A stretch of 64,000 nt of DNA from NCBI GenBank assembly GCA_030142905.1, contig JASJOG010000097.1, positions 310,001 through 374,000 of the forward strand. Reading direction: 5' to 3'. Both the position numbers and the translations under genes were made by a program. This DNA comes from Heliopora coerulea (Eukaryota > Cnidaria > Anthozoa > Scleralcyonacea > Helioporidae). Below are positions 23,301 to 36,000 of this stretch, in pieces (position 1 is the stretch's first letter; every line of letters begins with the position of its first letter). The notes below the pieces were generated by a model that did not search any database, had not been told where the DNA came from, and worked only from the letters and a program-made list of their open reading frames with translations.

Positions 23301-26300
23301 GCGATAGCGTGGAATGAAGTTTCCGAAACAACAGTTGTCAAGTGTTTCATCATGGCAGGTATCTTGGATTCCGAAGGAAACACGAATACAGTAGATTCCA
23401 GTGGCAGTGACGTTGATCCATTTGCAGATCTTGAAAGCGAACTTGTTGCAGTTCAAGTCTTGGCAAATGAGACCAATGAAGACAATACAGTTTCATTGAG
23501 ACAAGTGGTAGGTGGATGTCTTGATGCACCATTTTGTCAAGAACTTCCAGACAAATGGGAAGACAGCTTTTTTCGGCAAGTAGGACGTGAACAAATCGAT
23601 TCAACCACTGCAAGCGAAGAAAATCACGAGGACGGTAATGATGAGGTTGAAGAGCTCCCGACAGCGCCAAAACTATCCTCGTATCGAACGGCAATATCCT
23701 CAATGCAGGATGCTTTGGATTTTCTCGAACAGAAAGGAAATTCAAAAACGGCAAATGAGCTCGCCAGAGTAATCTGCCAAGCTCAAACCGATTGGCATGA
23801 GTGTCGGAGAAACCAGCGGAAGCTTACAGATTTTTTTAAACCTGAAGAAATTTAAATAACTAATGTAGGGGCTTATCATCAAGGTTATTCATCTCATTTG
23901 GTCAATTTTGTTGAGTTGTGTTCAGTTAATAAAATTTATTTGTGGATTATTTTGTGGTTTTAGCGTTATGCTAATTGAAATCTGACTCCGTTTGCCATGA
24001 CGTCATTTAAAAAAACATTTGTTACGTATCTGATCCACCCCCGTTAATACGACCAAATTTTTTCGGCCCAACAGTGGTCGTATTAACGGGGTTCCACTGT
24101 ACATTCAAATTTTAAAGGCACTTGCATATGTAAGAGATTTTATTTCGTTTTTTGAGGCATAAGTCTTTGTGCTCCAAATGGTTGCGAACTTGACCACAAC
24201 GTTTAGAAGACTTTCAAAGGAGATTTCGACAATCATCAAACCATTGTGATTGAATTAGGGTTTCGGAAGTATTGGGGTTCTGGTATTGAAATTCTGAATA
24301 ATGTTCATAATTAATTTATACTGTAGGAGTAATCTTTTTGATCAAAATTTTACATGGCACATAATTTGTCTTTGTTAACATTATTCTGATTTTTTTTCTT
24401 TAGGTTCGCGTGGGAGAGGTTGGCGGAAACACGCTGGGTTTTTATGGTGGAACATTTAGTCCAGACGGAAATAGGATTCTGGCTCATAGTTACCAGGGGG
24501 CGTTGCACATGTGGAAAAAGCAAACTGACACGACGGTGAGTTTCTGTCATTACAGTGGCTCTTAACTTACGTGAATTACCTTGTTTAGATTTTAGTATTT
24601 ATTAGTACACAGAATTGTTTTACAAAAGAATATGCGTGCAGTAATTCATCCAACCATACATCCGCCGAACCAACCACCCACCAAAGCAGCCAGTCATTTC
24701 AACCTCGCTTTCACGGCTCTTTGTAAGGAGCTGCTTCAAGATTATGGAAAATCCAAAACAGTGGCAACAAATGCATGGTCGTGGAAAAGGCCAGTTGATA
24801 ATAAGTAGTATTTTCATTAAGTAGACACAAGAGTTTGAGGAAACGTCATATTGTTTACTTGTTAATTTTGCTGAGCTTTCCTCCCGGACACTCAGGACTT
24901 CCCCAGATCAAGAACTGAAATTTGATGTTGACTAAGTGTTTATATTCGTCAAAATCTTATTACAACGGATTCACGGTAATGGCATGTTTCAGGATGTCAC
25001 GACGCCAACTGAAAGAAATTTCAACCATTTTGTTCCTAACAAATAATCACATTGACAGATAACCTGACAGTCTACGCCCAATTTAAAAGGAGATATTTAC
25101 CAGAGGATTGTTAATAGAATAAATTTAGGAAAAAAGGGGCTGTCCAAGTATCATTTAAAGGCTGTCCCTCTTGCGGAATGGTGGCATGTTTAAATATTTC
25201 TATTGATTGCCGTATTCTTCTAGTAAAGTCATCTTTAGCGTTACTCAGAAGAGAGGTTTTGTCCCATTCTATTCTATGGCCCGTCTCCCAGTCGTGTTTT
25301 GCCACGGATGATTTCTCGATTTGACCTTTAACCCAGCACGTGTAATGTTATTTTTTGCACTATAAAACTGTTAAGTAGTATTTTGTTCGTTGAGTTATTA
25401 TGAACGCAGAACAAATTGTTGTTATTTAGAGTAAATATCTGAACTTGAAAACAATTAACTCGATAGATATCTTGAATTTTTGTGTAAATTCTGGGTCAGC
25501 TTTAAAACGAACAAAATACAGTTTATTTTAGCTAGCACATGTCTCGACCCCCCTGAACTCTATTACGCCTGAAAGGCTGATTTCAGCCAATGATTGGGAG
25601 TGAAGCCAAACATTGCGGATGCGGAGGCTTTTTTGGACATTAGTTCCAGGTCCTAAAGGATCATGAACGTCAAACGAGCGCATAAAAGATTTAAACTAAT
25701 GTCCCAAAAGGCTTTCATTTCCGCCATTTTTGGCCTCAATTTTTTATTGACAGTTAACCTTCCAGTTTTAATAGATTTCAGTGGCCAGAGCCCTCTGTTC
25801 CCGCCATTTTCAAATTTTCCACATTCTAAGTCCAACCTCGTATAAATTGCTTTGGGTGATGCGTTGCCGTTCATCTACCTTCTACCGTCTCATCCATGTT
25901 TTGTGGTTTATAAGTTGATTCTGATGATTCTGTGAATTGAAATATCATTCGGAGGTGTTACGTGGGATGTCACTCTGACCTTTTTGTTGCCTCTAAAGTC
26001 CATTTCAAAGCACGTTGAAACATTGGTTGTTGAAGTTATTGCACACCTGTGTACATAGAGATTATATACTAACTAGAGGGGCATTGCAGCTGTATGTCAC
26101 CCAACCTAGGGGGGAAATTAGGTAAAAAGTTAAAAGGTTGATAACTGCCGTGACTGATCTCAAAGAATTCCAACGTTTCGAGCAAAGGCCCTTCGTCAGA
26201 AGAACACGTTTCTTTCTTGACGAAGGCCTTTGCTCGAAACGTTGGAATTCTTTGAGATCAGTCACAGCAGTTATCAACCTTTGAACTTTTTACCTTATTT

Positions 26301-27030
26301 ATCACTGTCTACGCAGTATTCTATTTTTATATCGTCGAAGGGGAAATTGATTGCCACAATATTGGATAAATCGGGAAGCCGAACAAGCATGCTCGGATGG
26401 TAAGTTCAAGGTTTTTCATTGATACCAGAATCTCAGTTTTTCTGATGAAGTTAACCTGTATAATTATAAAGAATTATTATTATTACTAAGGTCAAGGTTA
26501 AAGGCCACTTCACTTTTGTCCCTTCTTTGTTTGTGGGTTTTTTTGCTTGTTTTTTTTTTTTTTTTTTTTTTTTTGGGGGGGGGCGGGTTTTTTTAAAAAA
26601 AAAAAGAATGTAAAACAACTAACTCAAAAGTAATAACCAACTAATGCCCAGAAAAGCGGTTTTTCTGCTACATAGTTAATTAAAACAAACATGAAACAAT
26701 TTCCTAAAGATCAGTTGTTTGACTTCGAGGTTCTCGAACCGACGGAAAAGGGCCTGGAGAAGAACAACTTGCCCCCCAGTTGATCCAAAATGGTGGCGTT
26801 CAAGTTCACCCGAATTTTTGGCCCTCATGCTCCCTCTAGTTTTATATGATCTTTATGCCTGTGTGGCCATACGCCATGTTGATATACCTGTAGCTGAATA
26901 TTATCAGGACTTGGGACTTTGAACATGTGAAAAACATTAAAGTGTGAAAAACCACATGTGACATGTGTCGACATGTGAAATTTAAAGATGTTTAACTTTT
27001 TCCTGTCCAAGAAGTCTGCCCTTTGAAAAA

Positions 27031-27061
<31 letters not shown>

Positions 27062-30000
27062 ACCAAAGTCGGTTATGAACCCGAACGGGTTAAACGTTTC
27101 ACCAGTGATTGCCCAATTTTCTGCGAAATGATGTGGAATTTTGGTGAGAAGTCATGTGGAGTTTTCGTGAAGGTAGTTAAATACCTGACATACATCCATT
27201 TCTTCCTGTTCATCAGATACATCTCTTCTTCTATAATCCTGAATACTGACGTTCCTATTCGCTGTGTTAAAGCCGGTGATTCTTGTCCATGCACTGGCAT
27301 CTATTTATGTCTGGGGACGTGGGGTGATTACAAAAGTCATAGCAAAATTCTTATCCTTTGATAAACCTGGCATTTCTGGTGACATCCTTAGAGGAACAGA
27401 TATTAAGTGTATAGCTACGCTCGTTCAATATGCGAATGTTCGTCAAGCTTAAATGTTTTTACGTTCTACTTTCGGATTGAATGCGCATTTTCAGGGGCCG
27501 AAATTAGCTTTTTAAGAATCTTTTCCGATATAGGCGTCCAAGATGAAATCTAGTCGCCACGTTTGGGTGTTACTGCTCAGCAGTAGTACGCAAAACAAGA
27601 TGACGGAGAATACGAACATTCGGAATGTTGTGTACGAATCATTAAATAACAAATGGCTGGTTGTATATTTGTACCTTTCTCTTGCAAATACTTGGAATTG
27701 AAATTATGATTTTTTTGGTCTTAACATCAGTTCTCGAAGAGGTTTGGCATCTTGATTTGTGATCGTACAATGGGCCACTTTGTCAGTCTTTAAATTTGGT
27801 CGTTTCTGACGACTGGACGACCGTAAATTTCGGACCCTGAATTTGCTGCTGATTTGCTGTAAGAAGGTTATGTGTTCGATCCAGCTCCAGGATTAGAAAA
27901 CATTTTCCGGGGGATTTGAGATTGACGAACCTTCGCATATCTTCTGTTATAGCCCAAGCTCCCACATACAGTATGACAACGTGTAACATTTGTTAAGTCG
28001 ATGATTACAATGCTTTATTGAGACATCAATCAATTACGATAAGGGATCTCACATTTGCCCACAACTTTGTATCGTATGAATTGTTTTTGTTACAAGCTGG
28101 ATGCCCCTGTATTTTGAATTGTCCACTATATATTACGTGGTAACTTTGTTTCTTTAACAGGCAACACATTCATGGGAAGCAACCGTGACAGTCAGCGGCC
28201 ATTTTGGTCCTGTGCAGGTGTTTATAATTAAAAGTGTGTTATTAAACGTGTGTTCTGACTTTTGCTCCACCAGAAGTGACGACGTACATTCACTGATGAT
28301 GAAATGTGTAGGATTCACCAATATGTTTAAACGTTAAATGCGGTACGGGAGACGTATGGTCGACAAAGCGCCTTACAATTAATGTCGCCAATGCAAGTCT
28401 TGCCTTCACTTTGATATTTACATCATTTAACGTTGAGATTGCTGATAGTTTATTAGCTGTATAGTGAGTGTTGACTGATTGATTTTTTGCTATTGTGATG
28501 ATGCTAAAATTTAAGACGTCAATTCCGACATTTGCTTATAAAAACAGGTTATGAGAGGTTTTTTGATGTTCTAATTCTCGCTAGCCTACTTGCACTGCTT
28601 TTGCGTCACAACTCTCAGTTCTCGACTTGCAGGTCGCATTAGGAATCCCAACAGAAATTCAAGTCGCTCAAGTTTCTTTTTTGCTCAGGCTGTTTAATAT
28701 ATATGTTATAAGTTATTATTTACACTAATATCATTCAAATATAGTTTTTCCTGAACTTAAAAATTCTCAGGCTTAAGTCAGCATATTTTTGACGTGCGTG
28801 ACCGGCTCTATGATACCAGTGTGAAAGTATACGCTTATTTTTACCGAGGAAAGAAGACTAGGTAACGTGAAAGCACGTAATAAAAACCTGTTTCGTCGAA
28901 CTATTTCAATTTTTTTAAACCTTTGCGAGAAGATTTTCTAAGCCCTCAAAGTACATTAAAGTCCTCGCCAAACGCGCTACTACAAATACACCTACCTACT
29001 TCACTTGTTATTTATGATTTTCATACCCCTTCTTTTTGTTGTTCAGATTCTTCTGCATTCTTTTCTTTCCTTTTCTCTTTTCCTTTTTCTTTCTTTTCGG
29101 TTCTTTTTCTGTTATTTTAGTTTGTTTCCTTTTCTTTTCTTCTCCTTTATCCTTTCTTCCCTTTTCTTTTCCGTTTATTTCTTTTGTTTTCTATCCTGTT
29201 TCTTTCCCTTTCTTTTCTCTTATTTCCTTCTTCCTTTTTTCTGTTTCTTTTCTTCTCTTTTTTCTTTTCTTTTTTCTTTTCTATTCTTTTCCTTCTTTTC
29301 CTTCTCTTCTCTTCTTTTCTTATCTTACGTCCTTTTACATTTTCTAAGTCGTGTTTATTATCAGGATGTTGCTTGGGATACAGAAGGTGGGGAATTCCTC
29401 GTCACTTTGAGCTCAGACCAAACCACCAGAATTCACGCACCTTGGAGAAGGCAAGGACACGAGGTATAAAATGTGCTATTTTTTATTAATCGTGCTGCTC
29501 GAAGGTAACTGCTTAGTTAAAGTAAAGTGAAGTACCTTTATTTATACTGGATAACACTATCAGCTACCTAAGCTGTTCTCCTAGAGGTCCAGTAAGGGCC
29601 ACCCCTCGTGTGTCCAGTGTTACTACATGAGGAAATCGGAGTGCCGGGAGAAAACCTGCGATCCTTGGTAGAGTCGAACTGTACAATACTCTTCTCACAT
29701 GTGACAAAAGTAACTTTAATCAGATAACTGCACGGAGCCGGAATCGAACCCTAGTCACAGAGGTGAGAGACCCGTGCACTACCACTGTGCTTTCTTGTAA
29801 ATGAACCAACTGTACCCTAGAATTCCGAAAGTAGCGGCCCTCGTTACTGTCGGATTTAGCAGGCCTTAAGCCTAGTTTTCGTTAAGTCGCAACAATCACA
29901 AAAGCCGTGTCGTAGCAGTCGTCGCAACCCTTGCGATTTGATGGAAAACGTGAATCGAAGTGACTTGCGGCTCAAGCGACTAAATCGCAAATATAGGATT

Positions 30001-33000
30001 ATTGCGATTTTTGCGATTCTAACGATTTAATGGAAACCAGGATTTAGGGGCCGCTACTTTCGGAAAATTTTAGAAGTGTCCCAAATTTGACGTTACTTTC
30101 GGGGGTCGTTACTTTCTGGGAAGCCGTTACTTTCGGAATTCTACGGCACTGTAATTTGATTTATAGTCTCTAACCATAACCAGTTTAAATAGGTTGCGGT
30201 TCCTCTCTCTAGAGACGTCAAGTGCGATCCAAGCAGCTAGCTTCTGTAACTTGTATACATGATCTGCATCCTCTAAAGGGCACGAACTAAATCTCCTGTT
30301 ACTTTATAACATAATGGTTGTAAGTTACAGTGTTTTGCTTCTAGACTACCTGGTACGAAATAAGCAGGCCCCAAATCCATGGCTACAATATGCAATGCTT
30401 AGCGATGATTTCGAGGTACAGTTTTGCATCCGGAGCAGATGAAAAGGTACAGTCATGTTACCAAACCTACGGAGCAGAATGTCATTTCTATCGGTGATAT
30501 TTATACTATTAACTTGAATAACGTCCTCCCAAGCTGTAGTTGTTTTAGGCATGTTCTACTCTTTTTTGTTTTCGTAAAGGTTATTCGAGTATTCGATGCT
30601 CCTAAAAGCTTCATAGACAAGTTAACATCCCTTTGTCAAATAAACGATGACAGTGTGAGTAGCAAATTGATTAATAACCTTTTAAATTCTGGAAATGTCA
30701 TTGGTTCCTGGTACTTTCCTGAGAAAAATCTGATGTGCAATTTGACATGTGAAATGAAAATTTCATATGTGAAATTAGTTTTCATATGTGAAATTCTGAA
30801 ACCGTTCATTACACATGTGAATCAGGTACTTCATGTATGAGAACGTTCCGATATCACATCTGCAATGAAAATTTTATGTGTTAAAATGTTTCAGTTCCAT
30901 GTGTTTTTCACGTAGTAAATGACATGTGAAATTTTCGTAAGGGTTGGAAGGGGTTGTATAGATACCAGCAGTTTTGAACTCCTAGAGAATGTTAACTTTC
31001 TGAAGAACACCTAAAGCGAGATAGTGAATCCAAAGACCTTTAAACATGATAACATGTCGATTGTGAAGTGATATGCAGTTACAAAGCAAAAAATTCATTT
31101 CAATCCTTTCATGACATTACATATAAGAAATGTACAAAACAACTTTAAATGAAGGTATAACTGGATTGTTCCTTGGCCAATTTTAAAGCCAATTTTAAAT
31201 CTAAAGTGTTCAGCAAGGGTGCGTGCGTCGAATAATAGTGAAAAGTAACAGTACTTAATAGGCGGGATTTTTTTGCTGAATATTTTCAAATCCAAGTTGC
31301 TCGTCAGAGTGTGACAGACGTGATAAGAATGATTTCGTCACATAGCATGAGATTCTACGTGTACAAATTCATTAGAACAAGCCACTCTCCACCGTAAAGC
31401 GCCGTCACATATATGATTATTTTGGACTCCTACTTCCGACCATAAATTAGTCCTTAAGTATAAAAATATTTCTGTCATTGTAAATCTACATTATTTTTTC
31501 ATTTTTTCCACCATCAAGAACACACGTCTTTAAAATTTTTCTCTGCCAAAAAGCTTTTGAAATAGTAAGGAATGACTCACTATTTTCTTGAGATAGTAGA
31601 CATGTGTTTTATATGTAAACGATAGTGAACATCATTACTTAGTTCAGGTATTATCATGATTTATGGGTGAAATAATTGCCAAGTTAAGATGACGTTGTAA
31701 TTTAACCTGCTTACAAAGTGTGTGGAGAGCGACTTAACGGCCTTTTATACCAACTAAAGAATTCCGGCACCGCATTATTCCATGTGGCAAAACTTTCAAC
31801 AGCTACCATCAACAAACTTACTAATGCTGGTCACTTTCCCTCCTCCATCTTCATTTATTACACGTCATGTCCCAAATCTTTGAACTTTGGATCACTAAAA
31901 CTAGCCGATGTTTCTCTGACAGGTTTGCAGAACATCTTCGGCCCGTTAGAAACAACGCCATTAACAAGCTTATCTCCCGTCATTTCAGTAGCACTGGCCA
32001 TTCGTATTCCGACGTGAAAGCGTGCTATTGGTGCCATCTCATCCATCTTAGATGGTAACGAAAGTCGGTTTCTAGAAGAACAGCTTTTCATTTTCGAGCT
32101 TCGAACCATCACTCCCTACGAACTGATCGAACTATAATCATTTATTTGATTGCTAGCGAGTTACTGTTTTTGTGTGGGCAAATTGAAAAGTGAGCTGGTT
32201 TATTTTACTCCCTTGTCTTAATTCAGGGTTCGTACGGGTCCTCAAGTACCATAAAAGTTCTTAAATTTTCTTTTTTTAAAGTTAAGTACTCGAGATCCTT
32301 AAATTTTGTAAAAACCTACCCAAACTCATGAGAAGATCTTAAATTCTGTTTGGCTGGTTGCCTTTGAATGAAGCTGGTATTAATTTTAAATAAGCATGGG
32401 TTATTTTATATCATGTATTTGTAATCACTTATCTTTGTTCCAATGAAGTCAGATATAGTCTAGTCATCTACATGAATCTTGGTATTATTATGGCAATATG
32501 AGAGATATATTTTAGAAGTGTGGGAGCTTGGAGATATCTTGAGATAGATGGACGATCGTCAAGCTCTATCCTCAGAAAAACGATTTCTGAACCCCAGACG
32601 GGAATCGCACCCGCAACCTTCTGATGACCGGTGAGACGTTCTAACCATTGAGCTACCAAGGATCAGATGGTGATCTAAGGTGCAAGTTCGACGTATGTGC
32701 GACTTAAGTGGAAGCCACTATTTGTTAATAATGATATTAATGAGATAAATTGTTTTTCTGAGGATACAGCTCGATGAACGTTCATCTCATGATATGTGCA
32801 AGCTCCCACACATCTAAAGTATATATCTCATTAATATCATTATTAACATATAGTAGCTTCTGCTTAGGTCGCACATATGTCGAACTTGTACCTTAGCTCA
32901 CCATCTGAGTCTTAGTAGCTCGATGGTTAGAGCGTCTCACCGGTCATCAGAAGGTTGCGGGTTTGATCCCCGTCTGGGGCTCAAGAATCGTTTTTCTGAG

Positions 33001-36000
33001 GATGGAGTTTGACGAAAGTTCATCTATCATCTCAATATTAAAACATTATATATTATCTAGAGTTTTTTTCAAATTGGGTGCCATAAGCTATGAATCCTTA
33101 AAATGACTTAAATGTACCACAAAAAGTCCTTAAAAAGTCCTTAAAATTTATACTGACATAAAGGGATGAACCCTGTTTATTCTTTGTTTTACCTCATGCA
33201 TGTTTGTGTTTCCTTCGGGCTTCTGGTGGTTTCTTCCCATCGTTACCAACTTATAAAAACAGAGTATGCGTCACAGATTTTTGGCTCTCTTTTGGCTTTC
33301 TAATGATTGAAATTTTATTGCAATTTGTTGTTTTAGTATTAAAAAGTCTCGCCTTATTTCTCCACTGTAGATGAAGAATTGCCAACCACTTGGTGCTAGT
33401 GTTCCAGTGTTGGGGCTGTCAAATAAAGCTGTTTTTGAAGGTGAATGTTTTAAGTAATGACACACAAGGAAATGTGTTTGACCCTTAGATCAAACATCGT
33501 TTTAAAAACGATGTGAAGTAAGGGGGGTTTAAACGCACTGCGAGGTTGATCGCTAGTTAAACACTCTCAAGAGTGTTTGATATGCCCTCTCAAACCTTGA
33601 ACAAAATTTAAAGTTGACATGGTGTATTCATGGTTTTTGAGTCAGTACTCGTCCTGGTTATGGTTTTTGGTTGGCCATTCCTCATGATTAAATTATTCAT
33701 GAGTTTGAGAATGTATTATTGAAGACTTTTGAATGAATTTTCCTTCAGCAGCATGTCTTGCGAACCTGTGTAGTAAGTTCAATTGAGCTAAATAAGCCAC
33801 TGTCTGAGAACTTTATAATTTTTTTTTAGCTTTTTTAAATAAAGCAAAAACGAGTGGAGCTTTCGTTCTAAAAATTCGACTTTTTTGGTCTTTTTACGGG
33901 ATTCAAAAATATTTTACAAGGCTCAACAAACTATTAAGTCACTGTGGCGACTTATCGTTAATTGACCAGTTTGCAGTTGTCAAAGCTCAGAAGCGCCTGT
34001 TTTAAGTTTTCTTTAAATTTTAAGTAACAAAAAACAAAAAGCACAAAAATCACTTGTCTCTACAATATTAACTCTTTTCATTATAGAATAATGAGCTTTC
34101 ATTATAGAATAGTAGGCGCCCTCCGGCCTTCTCATTATAGAATAATGAGAAGGTCGGGGGGCGCCTTAAAATAAATTTTCCCCCCTTGCAAATTACCACC
34201 GATGTACGGCTGTGTTTGCTCAGTTAAACTTAAATTGGATTGTAGGCTTTAATGCACTCGTTAGATTTAGCGCAGGTTAAATTATCTATTGCTTCTGCAC
34301 GTTTCGCCATCATCAACAAAGGTTTAGTCCCCCATCCAGAAAAGTCCACCAATTTCAAGGAATGACTCAAAAAGAGTTAGCAAATATAGATTTTTGTGTT
34401 TTAAAATATTTCCTCTCGCGTGTGTGGTTTTTACGTAGTATCGTTGTCCATTTTTACGTTGGACACACGTATGGCCTGCACATGACAGTCCACAGTCTCT
34501 CAAGTCCACTGGTATAAATTTAAATTTTTGAAAGATTCGTTTAACAAAAATTAGTCTAATACGAAACAAAAGCATGATGACAACGAATTTTTTGTCAAAC
34601 ATTGGGAAAAAATACGAACATGACGAAGAGGCAAGCTTTCCTATCCATTAGTTTTAATTACACCTTTTGCTGTTCATTACCAGAAAATATACTATCATTA
34701 ACGGCAACCTCAAACTCATTAAAGCCAACCTTAAACTCATTAACGCAAAAATACATTCATGTCAATCGACATTCATCAGCGTGGATACTCTACCATTTTC
34801 ATCAAAGGGCATTCCATAGCGCGAACAGACGACCATTAACACCATTCTACTATACATTAGGGATATAAAGATTTCAATTAGGCAAGACATTTCTCTTGCG
34901 TAATTGAAGTTTTATAATAATATAATCAATATAATATAATAATATCCCTAGTGTTAATAGTCGTCTGTTGGCACTATAGAATGCCCTTCGATGCAAATGG
35001 TTGCATATCTACGCAAGTGTATGTCGATTGAATAAAGTGAATGTATTTTTGCGTTAATGAGTTTGAGGTTGGCGTTAGTGACAGTATATTTTCTGGTGAT
35101 GGACAGCAAAAGGTGTAGTATCCATTAGTACTATCATTAAGTTCTCTGCTGCATTAAATTTTCCCCTTAAATGTGGCTAGTCAACTATGTTACTGTCTTA
35201 CATGCTAATACCGTGTTGCTCGAGACATGTAAGTGCACCGGTACAACCTGCTGGAGCCGAATAAATTGAAGGAAGAGTTTTCTGTAAACGAGGACGAATT
35301 TTAGATCACGACGAGTTTTGAATCAAGATTTAATAGGTCAAACACGAGTTCAAGTGTTTTGTCAAGGGTTCCAAACACGAAAAAATGTTGAAATTCTTGT
35401 TTTAAAGCGTTTTAAGTCTCCCAATGAGATGAGTTTGAGGTTGTTTCTCAAACGAGTGCTCCCATCGATTTATTGCATCTTGGTTTCATTGATTTGGATA
35501 CGTAGATTAGGATATGTGATCCAGATCACTGGTGATTTTTCTGCTGGTTTTCATTTGGTATCAAAAGGTGGGCACTAGAACGTAAGCACTGAGGTCAGGT
35601 AACCTTGTGGAGACTGGGACTGGAAAATTAAGTACTTAATTTACCTGACAGCGAATGTCCAAATTATCTGAACCGATCAAATGATAAACAAGTTACTGCA
35701 AGCGAAGGAGAAAGACAAATTCGTTTACCGAGTTCATTTTGAAAAGTACGCTCTGCTTAAACTCAGTGGATGTTGAACTAATTAAACACTATCTGACCAA
35801 CCTAAGTGGATATTAAACTATTTGAATACATTCTGCTTTACCTGAATGGATGTTGAGCTAGTTAAATACACTCTGCCTAACCTCAGTAGATGTCGAACTA
35901 TTTAAACACACTCTGCCTAACCTCAGTGGATACTGAACTGTTTAAATTCACTCCGCTTTACCTCAGTGGATGTAGAACTAATTAAGTATACTCTACCTAA

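Noticed and set aside
23068..23772. Frames on both strands of up to 134 residues inside the pogo element
   Set aside because: Shadows of the transposase frame with no motif of their own.
29005..29489. Reading frames of 100-154 residues rich in Phe, Leu and Ser
   Set aside because: They are translations of the pyrimidine tract; only the end of one overlaps the true ELP2 exon 13.
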